Positions 1-9,730 of a stretch of DNA of 10,532 nucleotides are shown here, one piece after another; within the stretch, counting starts at the first letter, position 1, and each line of letters opens with the position of its first letter. Both the position numbers and the translations under genes were made by a program. The notes beneath the pieces are model-generated. The model was not told the DNA's origin. It saw only the letters and a list, made by a program, of their open reading frames with translations, and did not search any database. This DNA is from Paraglomus occultum (taxonomy: Eukaryota; Glomeromycota; Glomeromycetes; Paraglomerales; Paraglomeraceae): the NCBI GenBank assembly GCA_910592205.1, contig CAJVPJ010001316.1, positions 1 through 10,532 on the forward strand, given 5' to 3'.

Positions 1-166
1 TCTTTCTCTTACTCCGATTCTTAGCTGTCAGCGGGTTATAGCAAAGTATGTTATCATCGTCACTTTTCATTATTACTCCTTTTGTAGCAATGGACGTGAC
101 ACAAGCCACTATTTGAGCTTTGATATTACATGACCCGATTACTGTCTTGAATAAAGAATCGGAACT
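1..166 (-). CDS. Unrecognised exon, cut by left window edge
   Basis: On the minus strand, an acceptor-like CTAG at 170-167 is followed by 55 uninterrupted codons that run off the window. The translation is protein-like: it begins SSDSLFKTVIGSCN, continues IVACVTSIATKGVIMK, and contains SDDDNILCYNPLTAKNR before a basic end (RSKRK). The first in-frame ATG is at 70-68. The acceptor reading would instead make this an internal exon, and no convincing upstream exon is visible between 167 and 356. It lies 190 bases downstream of the ankyrin gene on the same strand. I do not recognise the family. A competing open frame on the plus strand (155-382) is less protein-like after about 250. Confidence is limited because the exon is partial and no second exon can be tested. 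Confidence 0.35.
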
Positions 167-356
167 CTAGTTGGCCAAGATGACGACGTTGAGCTATTAC
201 TACAATATTTAGCTACAGAGATATCATTTGCAGGAGGGCACGTTCACATGATTACATATCGTTTAATTAATATATTATATGTACAAAATATAACATTAGA
301 TAAATATAAAAAATTCTACATTATAGTTTACATGCCCAAATTCATTTGTTCATGCT

Positions 357-3001
357 CTAACACTTTCCAGTTTTTGTCTTGATGCGGTCAGCACCGCCGT
401 TCATCATTGTTGGAATCAATGAAGGTCTCTTCTTGCTTTTGTGACGAATGGACAACTTTTTTTTAAAGCTATTCTGCTGTAACGACTTTATTTGTTGATT
501 TTCTTTTTTATTCCCTTCTGTAAGAGTAAAATTAATTTGGTAAGTAAAGTAAACTTCATTTCAAATGCAATATTCACGACTTCACTAACCAAGGAATGCA
601 GCAATTTCTTTATTAGTTAATCCAGCAGCAGATCCAAGGTCCCTCACTGTCTGTCCTAAATTGTCATAAATCTCAGTATTTGCACCTGCATCGATTAGCG
701 TGTTACAAATCCTTTGATGATGATTGCGAATGGCTTCATGTAGTGGCGTCCTATATTATAAATACAATTAATTATCGGAAGAATGACTATAAAACGGGCT
801 GATTATCGTATCTCACATGAGAGGGTCACACTCCATCCTCTTTCATACTAACTTACCGGCCATTTATGTTCTTTGCATTGACATCGGATCCAAATTGAAG
901 TAAGACTATAACCATTTCCAAGTATCCTTTGCATGCCGCATAATGTAGAGGACTGTTACCTCTGTATCAAATGAAATAATGTAAATACGGTTTGGATCAA
1001 GCATAATAGGTGCAAGTAATTAAGATAGATACCGTAAGTCTTTTTGGTTTACATTAGCCCCATCTCGAACTAATTCCAGTGTCAGCATAACATCATTCTG
1101 AACAAACAAACACATTGTGCTGCTGGCAATTGCAGCCGCATCCATTCTACACGATCAGCCAATGCAAAAAAGGTAAAGCAAATGTATTAATAATGACGTA
1201 AAGACCCCAAAATGAGGTTGAAGAAGACCCCACCCCACACACACACACACGCACTCTTGCGGATATGCACATGTCACTTATGTATTGTACACACCTGGAC
1301 AATAACAGTCGGCATATATGAATATTACCAGTTGCTGCAGCGACATCAATGGGATAGACCCATCTCACATGATCTGTCTCACCATTTACTGCCGTTCGTT
1401 TAGCAAACAATTTGCTCTTAATGCCATCTATAACGTCTTCCGTACACAGACTCCGTGATTTCCTTCTCTTACGTGAGTTCAATAATCTAAGTGTCAGAAA
1501 TTGCTCTAATGGAAGTCCTTGAGTTGGATCTGCTCCGTTATCGAGCAGCGTCTTCACAAGCAGAAACTGGCTAGATGACACTTTTGAGCCAGCGGACGTG
1601 TGCCTGTCTGTTGTCTCTTCCACAGACGTTTGAGCCAATGCTATAATTAGTGGTGATAGCCCATACCATGTCTGATTCATATTGGCTTTCTATTGAATAC
1701 ATATGAACGCATTTGCATTAACAAGTTCATTGGTCAGCATCATATATACACAAGATGAATGAATCACTCACTCGGATCATGGTCTTTGCCAGGTTATGCA
1801 GGCCAAGGGCAACCGCCAGAATAAAGTAACTCGGAAATTTGAATTCAAACACATTATTTGCAGTTGCCGGTTTCACAAATATCTCTCTATTTATATTAGT
1901 TGGAATGCCTCGTTCATACATGGTCATTGCAACATCCTCGAGACGATGTGCCATCGCCATTAAAAAGACGTTATTTGCCTCGGATGGCCGTTTCTTTTTC
2001 ATGGTACTTCCGGATATGTAAGACAGAATGCGAATCGCTTCTGATACCTTGTGATCTCGGATAGCAAGTTCCAGATTCTTCAAAAGGACTGAAAAGAAAA
2101 ATCTCAGCATCGATGTGAAGAGGAGAGGAGAGGGCAGTCAGCTACCGTCAGCTATATGCAAACCTGATGCAGTTCTCGGCTTTGCTTTCTTCATGGCTAA
2201 AAATTTAAAGGCCGATGTACTGGGTGGACTCCTTCGTACTATAGCCAAGTTTTTGGATACCATATGATCCATCTCTTTTGTTAATTTACGTTCTAAAGTC
2301 ACATATATCAGTACCGACAAGTAAAAGTGATCATTCGTTACAATTAACAATTGAAGCCAAATATTTTATGTACCTTTCTTCCCTTTTAGATTTGATTTTC
2401 CGAGATCTTTTACGATACCAATTTGTCTCAATTTGTTCTCCTGTTTCTGTAAGGTAGTTAATATAGTTATCTGATATCGAGGGTATTCATCGTTCTTCCT
2501 GAATTCGGCAAAAGTAACATACGATAGCCCAGGCTTGTTATTCATAAAAATGTCCATAACTGGAGGAAGACTATTCTTACGGCCAGTATTGATGGTATAC
2601 GCTTTAGTTACATTTGTGGCAGAAATTGCTGATAGTCGTTTTGATTTGCGGGACACATGAGGGAATAAGCCATCAGAGGATAGTTGAGAATCAGAGTCTG
2701 TCGAGAAAGGTGAAGTCTCGATCGTGATCTCAAAAGAGGGTAAGAGTGACGTGAGTGGCGGAGTATTGGGCAGGGTGGCTGGAGGTGACGACGGAGAAGT
2801 AGGAATGAGTTTAGGCGAAGGTGGAGTAGAAGTCTTTTTATTTGGCTTATGTAAAGAAAATTTGCCAAAGGCCAAAGTAACTCCGGGTATTCTACCTCTA
2901 GCTAATTAATGATGGAATGAGCGGTTATAATAAGCTGAAAGTGAGTGTAAAACTAAACGCATATACTGTTCAATTTAATTACCTTTACTATTATTTTTCA
3001 T
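357..3001 (-). CDS. Ankyrin-repeat protein, nine exons, 648 residues
   Basis: Exons, in transcription order: 3001-2983, 2901-2374, 2292-2146, 2088-1772, 1689-1295, 1146-1033, 961-857, 750-590, 517-357. All introns are GT-AG, all junctions keep frame, and the sum is 649 codons including TAG. The ATG at 3001 follows an in-frame TAA with no ATG between. Residues about 25-60 are Ser/Pro-rich. From about residue 232 onward, divergent ankyrin-like helices appear (LELAIRDHKVSEAIRIL, then LLVKTLLDNGADPTQG). Two near-canonical repeats follow at about 508-575 (GNSPLHYAACKGYLEMVIVL and NGRTPLHEAIRNH). The tail, 596-648, is strongly basic (FKKKLSIRHKSKKRP), which could be a nuclear-targeting or nucleic-acid-contacting segment; that is inference. 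Ankyrin repeats bind proteins, so a scaffold or regulatory role is likely, but I do not recognise the orthologue and see no DNA-binding APSES domain or enzyme domain. The gene is divergent from TFIIE-beta. The tiny first exon (six codons plus one base) is the least certain part. Confidence 0.87.
1228..1254. repeat. CA microsatellite inside an ankyrin-gene intron
   Basis: A pure CA run of about 7.5 units (1236-1250) follows a C-rich stretch. On the transcribed strand it reads as GT repeats followed by G-rich sequence. It lies within the 148-base intron between exons 5 and 6 of the ankyrin gene (1147-1294), so it does not alter the protein. Such a run can vary in length between strains. Confidence 0.85.
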
Positions 3002-3337
3002 ATCAGCGAAATAAGTGAATGTGGATTACAAGACAGTACCGAAAGGGGAGTGAAAAGATCCGTCCTGTTTCTCCAAAAGATGGCTGCGGTGCAGAGATGA
3101 CAGAAACTCGAAACGCATAAGAGCTCAAGAATGTTGATATTTGGGCATTTAATATTGATCGTTTTACCTATATTAATACTAATATAGAGACAAGAATTAA
3201 AAAAAATGAAATATCCGAGACGCATTTATGCAAATTACAATATATGGTAATTCCCTCTACCCTGTAACTCCAAATGGTGATGATTATGTCATGAATGCAC
3301 ATAACATCCATTCATAGATCATTCGTCCGACAATAGA
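3002..3337. promoter_or_regulatory. Divergent promoter region, ankyrin gene / TFIIE-beta
   Basis: The 336 bases separate the start codons of two divergently transcribed genes, so both promoters must lie here or extend into the other gene's 5' end. I see no clear TATA box for either direction; an AT-rich tract lies around 3190-3250. A 75-codon minus-strand reading frame (3225-2998) crosses this space and overlaps the ankyrin start as ATGA. It is low-complexity in feel and probably non-coding. No RNA gene is seen. Confidence 0.55.
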
Positions 3338-5059
3338 ATGTCTTCCCTGGCCCAAACAGCACAATTCAGCGAGAAGTCAAGATTACATCCTGATCCCCGT
3401 TCACGAGCGTCAACCACGCAATTGTTAACACCTCATAATGTGTCTGCCAAAGCAGAACCTTCAACATCTTCGAAAAAGAAGAATAAAAAACCGGGTAAGT
3501 GAAAGAGAGTGCGTGTATGGTGCATTGGGTACCTGGGACGCGAATATAGTACAAATGCGATTGAATATACAGAGTCTCTGTCTGTAAGAGGGTGACTGAT
3601 TTAGTTTATTGTCTTGTGTTATGTGTAATTGTTTTAATGTTTATTGTACCAGATTACTAAGTTGATTCCACATTAGTCTATTCACAGCCAGCTGATACAG
3701 GCACGGTGAAGCATACGCTTAGTCAACTTCATAAAGTCATTAACTTTTTGAAGGTGAATACTAGTTAATATTTGCTGCGTGGAGGTCATATGTACTCTTT
3801 TGTAGAGTTGCAAGTATTAGTATTTATTTTTATAACACTGATTTATACTGCGAGTAAGAAGCCGCTTGTATCTGTTGTTGTGTTGGCTATAGTAGGTTTG
3901 TTCTTTGTTGATGGTTTTTCTTTGCTTCGTTTATTATGTCCAGGAAAGAGTTGATTCTCCCCAGTCGGCAGAAGATTTAAAGAATCATCAAATAGCGGAC
4001 ATAACTGCTAATGACGAGTTATATAAACTCATGATTAATAATGAAAAGATTGAATACGATGCTATGAATGGTACCTTTAAATACAAAGTAAGTTTTCGGT
4101 AGTAACATCCAATTGCTAGTTCATTTATTATGATGCTGTTATTAATTGTCATAATTTTCTTGTCTTCAACTAGCCAGAGTTTATGATACGTAGCAGTGAA
4201 GATTTACTTCAGTTACTGTACGAGAGAAAAGATTCCAAGCCATGCGGAATGCACTTTAAAGACCTTGCTGACTCTTACGTAGACGTGACGACCTCAATTC
4301 AAGTAAGAATAGTGAGACATGATATTAACAATCATTATTAGAAAAGTTGGTGTTGGGATATTGTCGGGAGTTATATTAAGAACAAAATAATGTCGGTTTT
4401 GGTTCATATATACATATGGCATTGAGATTGACACTAATGCTGCTTATACCAATATCAATTAATATTATTATTAGGAACTGGAAAAAGAGAGTCGAATTTT
4501 AGTCATTCGTTTGATGAAAGATAACTCTCCTCGTTTGATGTTTTGGAATGATGTAGGCGAGAATACTACTATGGATAAAGGTATTTTATTCTGACACACG
4601 TATGTGGGGGTGATGACATATGACCTCGGGGCATGATTATAATATGCACGTATCCTAATTCTTTGTTACCATGTTTGTAGAATTTGTTGATATGTTCCAT
4701 AAAGTAAAAACTCCTGACGATGTAGATCTCAAAGTAGAGCTTCAGAAAGGTAAAGGTCGATCACATGACAGCCATTGTATTGTTATAATATATAATACTG
4801 ATTACAACCCGTTCTTCAACAGCTGGTCTTCAGACGATGGCTATCTTAGAAAATAAGGCAACTGGCGAGGTAATTTAGACGATTATGATCAATATTTGAC
4901 ATTTAGAGTGCAGCTCCAGGAAATACTGAAATCACTTTCATATTTATTCAGATAAAACCTAAACAAAGAAAACGGAAACAAGGAAACAGAAAAATCAAGA
5001 TAACAAACACTCATTTAGATCTCGACCTTACTAAAGATTATACACCAATGAGATCATAA
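3338..5059 (+). CDS. TFA2: Transcription initiation factor TFIIE subunit beta
   Basis: TFIIE-beta pairs with TFIIE-alpha. The complex joins the RNA polymerase II pre-initiation complex in the nucleus, recruits TFIIH and helps promoter opening. Exons: 3338-3494, 3692-3753, 3944-4087, 4174-4302, 4475-4580, 4681-4749, 4823-4869, 4952-5059. They sum to 822 bases, or 273 residues, close to the human subunit's 291. The ATG at 3338 is the first after an in-frame TAA at 3302. The N-terminus (1-50) is polar and ends in a lysine-rich patch (KKKNKKP), as in the family. The first winged helix spans about 55-121 (KVINFLK ... KIEYDAMNGTFKYK). The second spans about 122-190 (SSEDLLQLLYERK, then ELEKESRILVIRLMKDNSPR). 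The C-terminal part is helical, then basic (KPKQRKRKQ), and ends with the family-typical THL and KDYT motifs. The symbol is the yeast name, used by homology. Confidence 0.93.
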
Positions 5060-5144
5060 AGAGCGATAGGGGACATTTTGATCTTCTCGTTAACGTGCTA
5101 AAAGTGGTTATATACTATGTTGCTGTTGCGAACACATAGAGTTC

Positions 5145-5150
5145 AATAAA
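5145..5150 (+). terminator. Poly(A) signal, TFIIE-beta
   Basis: A canonical AATAAA lies 86 bases past the TAA stop of the TFIIE-beta gene on the same strand, a normal distance for a short fungal 3' UTR. The call rests on motif and position only. Confidence 0.55.
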
Positions 5151-5944
5151 TCTGATCCGCAAGTTTCTTTCCAAATTTCAGAATTATTGACCGATATACT
5201 GTATGACTTGGGACAAAATATTAATCATCTGGGAAGTGGGAATCTGCTGACAAAGTAACACAAATTTTTAGAATTCAATTTGTCTGGAAAAATCAATTCA
5301 TGAGATCATGAAGAGTTTATAATGTCAAGATCAAACACAAGCCTTGTGTCTGTATACTGTTGATATCAATCAAACTTAAACTTGACACCTTATGGTTTTG
5401 TTAGGGGAAGAGCTTTTAAAAGGCATTGACCGTCGTTAATAATAAGTTTTATCACTCGTTTTCATTATAGTGATTTTAGTCCGTCGTTATTACATGCATG
5501 TGTTCCTCAAGCTCATCAACTTCTTGCCTATGAAATTTTCAAACATAGAGTCATTGTAAAGTTGCATGGCAATATGCATACTTTGTTTATTACATTATAG
5601 ACATACAATTCCTATTTGGCAAACTGCGCTGATATATGGATGATCCTAAACTACGGTTTGCGTGATGGTGAACTCGACATTGAGTTTCACTATGTAATAG
5701 GTTGAGTAGCGAGAATGGTTTAATAATGCCATTTTTTCGAAACACTGATGCGATTTTCTGTTCATTCCATTATATATCGAATTTGACAAACGTCATTACA
5801 AACGATCAACGTTTGAAAGCCCAGAATCTGCTATGACCAAGCTTTAAATTGGCCCGCACATCGGTAAACCTCTTTACCTCATCTCTCATAAATACACATA
5901 CCAACCGAACGACCCAAAGTAAGATAAATATAACAATATGAGGC

Positions 5945-5950
5945 TTTATT
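5945..5950 (-). terminator. Poly(A) signal adjoining the App1 stop codon
   Basis: On the minus strand, AATAAA begins three bases after the TAA stop (5956-5954) of the App1 gene. If used, the 3' UTR is only a few tens of bases, leaving the rest of the convergent gap free. Confidence 0.55.
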
Positions 5951-5953
5951 CAT

Positions 5954-8486
5954 TTACGTGGCGTACTTTTCCTTATGTTGTCTTATGGCTTCAGCGATGG
6001 CTTCAGCGACAGCAGTGTCACTGCCCAATTCGCTAGCTTCGTTAAATAATGAAAATAATCCCTCTGGGAGTCCAGCTGTCAAATTAGCGATACGCTCATG
6101 AAACATTTCCAAAGGAGTCTTTAATTGTTCAGAGGCAGGCTTATCCGAGCCAGAGGTAGGCTTATCCGAGCCAGAGGTAGGCTTGTCGGAACCAGACGTA
6201 GAGCTAGAAAGCGGTTTCCCGGAGCTAGAACTACTCGAATCAGCGTTCGATTCGTCCGTCACAGAATCTTCAGTAGGTGATTGTACATTTGCACTTGACG
6301 GTGCTCTAGGAATAGACCGCGAACCCGGTGTTGATGTTCGTCTTAAATATGACAGATCCGACCGTAGGTTTTCGAGTAATGAAGATGGCGTATATTTCTG
6401 TGACTTTACTGACCGACTAGAATTCTTGTCAGCTATAGGACTATCTACAATTTCTGTTGGTGTTGCATCGTTCATTTCCTCATTAAGATTGTCGTTCTTC
6501 TCATCAGCCTTGTCCTCCTTTCCACTATCTTGATAGTAGGATTTGAGATTCTTCACCAAAGATGGGAATGTATGAACGTACGAATACTTTGGCGGTTGGG
6601 CTGGCAGGTCTTTAATGTGTTTAGTCGATACGTCTCGAATAAAAATTCGAACTATTCTATCTGGATGTTCACGAGCGATTGTAGTGTATCTATTATAATA
6701 AAAACCAAATAATCATTGTTAATAGGCAGCTGTAAATAATTTCCAAATTGATTAATGTACTAATCTTACATCTCTGGGTCCAATTCTCCAGAATCTCCAA
6801 CTAAGATAAATTTTCGTTGAGGGAAGTCTTTGAGTAACTCTCTAATATACATGAATTTGCTAGCCGTCGGATTTTCTTTTTGTTCTCGAGCACTTTTTAT
6901 AAGACCATCATAAAACTTAAGGTGAGCCGATCCCGGAGGAAAATTGTATTCTTTGAAAAAGTTACGCAGCATTGGGAACAGTTGCCACGGCGAATTGGAG
7001 ACGTAATGAATTGCGATGCCTTTCTCGTACTGCGTGCAGTAAATAATAAATTACATAATAAGATGAAAAACATGGCAACGTTCTAACCACAGATTCGCTA
7101 TATGGTGAGAGTGAATGCTGATAGGAATGGTACGTTGTATTCTGTTTAAACAGACGTAGGTAACAGCCGATGTGTTTGATTACTTACCCAGCTACGGTAC
7201 GCATCAGCCATGCCGTCAACCTGTTAAAAAATTGTATTTAACAGCAATTCTAATATTACCAACAGCAAAATTTCATCCGATTATTAAAACTCACAGCTTT
7301 AGTGGGCTGCAAAAACGTGTTTGTGAGGACTTTCCCCACACCATCCATCACGTCAGTTTCTTTGATTGTATCATCTATATCCTAAATATCAGAATGAGCA
7401 AGTTAGTGACAGATTATAACTAAAGCTTCATTAGCTACCATAATTTCCATTAATAAGTTAGCTTTACTTACAGAAATCACCGATATCCCATCTGACCCAA
7501 TCAGATTGACTACACCGTGTGCAGGTTGAGCTTATGAAGACAACATGATTACTAGTCTTTCCAATTTTAGCCCTTTCCATAATATAACCAATTTCACTTA
7601 CAAATTTTAGCATCATAAGCTTGAATTTTGATCAATCGCACCTTCGATTTCGATTCCTTGGTGGAATGTGGCTTATACAAGTCCATTCTCTCTTCCTGTT
7701 GAACCCATTTCTTGATAGTAGATTGAGGTATGCCAATGGTACCTGTGAATTGGCCGCCATTACAAGATATCTTTGTGCTCTTGGTTTCATAGTCAGGATG
7801 CTTTAACATATTAATTTTTCCTGTGTTCTCTATTATTTTCCCAGCCTTCTCCAGCACTTTCCCAGCGTTTCCCATTATATCTCCGATATCGATATCATTA
7901 TCTTTTTCATCATCACTAGAATCATTTGGATCACCTTCGATAGCCATTTTATTTGATTCAGTAGTTCCGATAGTCTGAACAGTAAACTCCGCTCCGGTTA
8001 TATTGCTGGCCCAAAAAAGAGAAACGCGTGATTGTAGCATTTCATATGTTGGATCATCCTTTTTCAGACCCCTTACTTTCGATGTTAATTCTTTAAAACG
8101 TAACATGAAGCAAATAAGTGAGACAGCGTGGAGACTGTTGCTCGCGATTTCAAAAAATTACTTACTTAGGAATAGACTCAGAGATCTGCTATTTGTTGGA
8201 GATGAAAACGCCCAACCACGAACGCGAATATTCCAATTATCAGTTAAACTACCTGTCAATAGCAATCGAGACGAAATATATCACATTGTATAAACATCTC
8301 AACGTAGTAACTTTGAATGTGTTAGCACCACTAAATTCGCCGTTAGTCTAACTATTTTTTATCATTACCATCGTCCGCGTGTTTAGTAGCATACGTGGGA
8401 AATAGTATACAATGCTGTTCATACTTCTCCGGGGTTTTCAACCCAAGTTGCGAGTCTTCTACCGTCGTCGCCTCTTGATTTTGCAT
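5954..8486 (-). CDS. APP1: App1-type phosphatidate phosphatase
   Basis: The App1 family (DUF2183, HAD-type fold) removes the phosphate of phosphatidate to give diacylglycerol, Mg2+-dependently; in yeast it acts at cortical actin patches. Exons: 8486-8369, 8252-8166, 8090-7602, 7530-7472, 7381-7295, 7220-7188, 7029-6770, 6689-5954. They sum to 623 codons, all junctions in phase; yeast App1 has 587 residues. The start follows an in-frame TGA with no ATG between. The N-terminal domain shows CILFPTYATK (about 26-35) and NIRVRGWAFSSP. An acidic insert lies at about 120-137, then a Gly/Lys-rich helix-forming stretch. The catalytic DxDxT is at 252-256 (DIDDT), followed by KETDVMDG. Then come YVSNSPWQLFP (from 300) and FPPGS, then RKFILVGDSGELDPE (363-377) and IFIRDV. 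Residues beyond about 430 are low-complexity (Ser, Asp, Pro), with a TSGSDKP repeat and a helical end. All expected catalytic motifs are intact. One exon is only 33 bases. Confidence 0.95.
6137..6199 (-). repeat. Three 21-base tandem units in the App1 tail
   Basis: Three adjacent 21-base units encode TSGSDKP three times (residues about 542-562 of the App1-type protein). Two units are nearly identical in DNA; the first in transcription order has diverged at silent positions. The repeat lies in a Ser-rich, probably disordered tail outside the catalytic domain, and unit number could vary without changing frame. Confidence 0.85.
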
Positions 8487-8525
8487 GTTTCGAAGAGTCG
8501 AATTAATTATTCATACCCGATCATG

Positions 8526-8535
8526 TATTTATATA
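8526..8535 (-). promoter_or_regulatory. TATA-like box upstream of the App1 gene
   Basis: The minus strand reads TATATAAATA about 40 bases before the ATG at 8486. This suits a core promoter with a short 5' leader. The region is AT-rich, so chance occurrence is possible. Confidence 0.45.
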
Positions 8536-9283
8536 TGGTAAACGATAATCAAATCTGGGTGTAACAGTTTCACAAAGTTCCCCAGAATTTACATCTTCTT
8601 GGCACGTACGATGATATCATCCGTTCATTGTCTTCATGTGCACAGGTTTTGCTTATTTTCCGTTTAAATGTGATAAATTGTACGTTTCACCAAATAAGAT
8701 CGATTTACATTCCACGGTTGGGGGACCGTTTTGAGCATTCCCGATTGGTACATCCATTGCCCATTTCCCTCCCCAACCAACACAACTGGCTGATGAGGCC
8801 TAGGCAGCTCTTTCTAACATTAATAAGATGAAGAAACAGGGATAGGAAACACAGAAAAGTTCCTGATAATTAGCCATGCCCCACGGCTCAATATCAAAGA
8901 GAATTAACCTGTACTGAATGGAACAGAGTTCATCTTTGGTGAGCTTTATCTGTTTGCTGAGAGTACACTTGTACATGATTAGTCGGATAAGGACCATATT
9001 TCTTAGTATTAGGGTGTTTTTAAGGCAGCATCCTGGGTCATATTATAAGTATTGCACAAAATATATGGATTTTTTTTTACACACAGTCAAGTGCTATCGT
9101 CAAACATGATATTTCGTATTAGTAATAATCAAATGTATTTTTGGCGGACACTTGACGACGATACCGCTAAAAAAGCAGGAAGTTGATAACCTATCGTAAG
9201 ACCATCTAATCAAACTTATGTTACCGTAATATTAAACTTTGTGGTCGTTCTTCACACACAAATTGACGTGCGAGACTTCATTA
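8536..9283. other. Intergenic, only weak coding signals
   Basis: The stretch upstream of the App1 promoter has no gene I can support. On the minus strand, 8997-8800 is open for 65 codons; its middle part (KLTKDELCSIQYRLILFD, then EPWGMANYQELF) looks more like protein than its hydrophobic end. No flanking exons could be joined to it. Plus-strand frames here (for example 8628-8831) look non-coding. A T run lies at 9067-9076. No tRNA, rRNA or clear snoRNA was found. Confidence 0.3.
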
Positions 9284-9635
9284 TTAATTCCAATCTACAT
9301 AGCTGTCCATGCTAAGATTAGATTCGTCCATCAGCGTCATCCGACGAGTGTCTCGGAAGACCCAGGTATTCTGTCGAAATGATAGCACCAAATCTTGAGG
9401 TAGACGCTTCAGAATGTTTTGCCATTTTAGTTGTTTGCAAGGACTGACATAAGCAAGAAATCTTATTACAATTGATCAGTTTACACATAAGAATGTACTG
9501 ACCAGTGCGGATGCCAACTAATCGGGGTGACGATAGATAGTCTAATCGACCATTGTAAAGATTTGACGACCAATTGAATGCCTTACTTTTTACACGTCTT
9601 TTCGGTGCTACCAGTTTTCCATATTTAGGACATGT
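9284..9635 (-). CDS. Unrecognised two-exon reading frame, possible gene fragment
   Basis: Two minus-strand blocks join in phase: 9635-9499 (45 codons plus two bases) and 9443-9284 (ending in TAA), across a 55-base intron with donor GTACAT and acceptor TATGTCAG. The same unusual donor appears in the ankyrin gene at 2373. The first block reads CPKYGKLVAPKRRVKSKAF, then YNGRLDYLSSPRLVGIRTG. The second reads LKRLPQDLVLSFRQNTWVF, then RDTRRMTLMDESN and ends DSYVDWN. No ATG begins the frame. Directly upstream is TAG (9638-9636), which is either an in-frame stop or part of an acceptor (CTTTAG). The same frame is open for 35 codons before that TAG (9743-9639, including WLPYKFDQWNCEGSAPL). This may be the 3' part of an unrecognised gene or a decayed mobile-element or gene copy. 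No family is assigned. Confidence 0.4.
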
Positions 9636-9730
9636 CTAAAGCGGAGCAGATCCCTCGCAATTCCATTGGTCAAATTTGTATGGCAGCCAATGAAACTGCA
9701 AATACATGATCACGTTCTGCTCCGCTTTAG
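9636..9730. repeat. 95-base element with perfect 15-base inverted ends
   Basis: CTAAAGCGGAGCAGA at 9636-9650 is the exact reverse complement of 9716-9730. Inside, 9657-9669 and 9687-9699 form a second, imperfect inverted pair (11 of 13) around CCAATG/CATTGG. A 9-base direct repeat, CCATATTTA, flanks the element at 9619-9627 and 9738-9746, though not immediately. It overlaps the coding-like minus-strand frame. It may be a small inverted-repeat transposon remnant, a hairpin in RNA, or a protein-binding palindrome. Confidence 0.6.

Larger units (their letters stand above)
5060..5953. other. Gap between convergent genes, with coding-like plus-strand blocks
   Basis: This 894-base space separates the 3' ends of TFIIE-beta and the App1 gene. 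Besides the poly(A) signal it holds three plus-strand blocks that read like protein. Block one, 5472-5555, includes LLHACVPQAHQLLAYEIFKH. Block two, 5601-5702, includes NCADIWMILNYGLRDGELDI. Block three, 5779-5847, includes FDKRHYKRSTFESPES and ends in TAA. Blocks one and two share a frame and can be joined in phase across a 45-base GT-AG gap (5556-5600). No acceptor links block two to three, no start codon is evident, and upstream stretches in the same frame (5184-5460) are broken by stops. This may be an unrecognised gene, a degraded copy, or chance. The family is not recognised. Confidence 0.3.

Noticed and set aside
155-382. Plus-strand open stretch with GQDDDVELLLQYLATEISF
   Set aside because: It overlaps the last ankyrin exon on the other strand and the left-edge exon. 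Only its first part looks like protein, and no start or joinable exon was found.
3228-3235. ATGCAAAT octamer in the divergent promoter
   Set aside because: It is an animal transcription-factor motif, with no reason to be meaningful here, and one 8-base match is expected by chance in AT-rich DNA.
3772-3954. Plus-strand frame encoding a very hydrophobic 60-residue peptide
   Set aside because: It lies mostly in the T-rich intron 3754-3943 of TFIIE-beta; the hydrophobic residues come from T-rich codons.
6245-6253. GTTCGATTC, resembling a tRNA B box
   Set aside because: It is inside the App1 coding exon and there is no cloverleaf or A box around it.
6183-6533. A 116-codon plus-strand frame opposite the App1 tail
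   Set aside because: It is antisense to a well-supported exon; its Ser/Glu-rich look mirrors the Ser/Asp-rich codons of the real gene.
8003-8351. Two overlapping plus-strand frames of 77-96 codons
   Set aside because: They run antisense across App1 exons 2 and 3 and their introns; the minus-strand exons have family motifs and phased splice sites.
8793-8866. C/D snoRNA-like pair, TGATGA followed by CTGA about 65 bases later
   Set aside because: The terminal stem is only four base pairs and set away from the D box, and no convincing internal boxes are seen.
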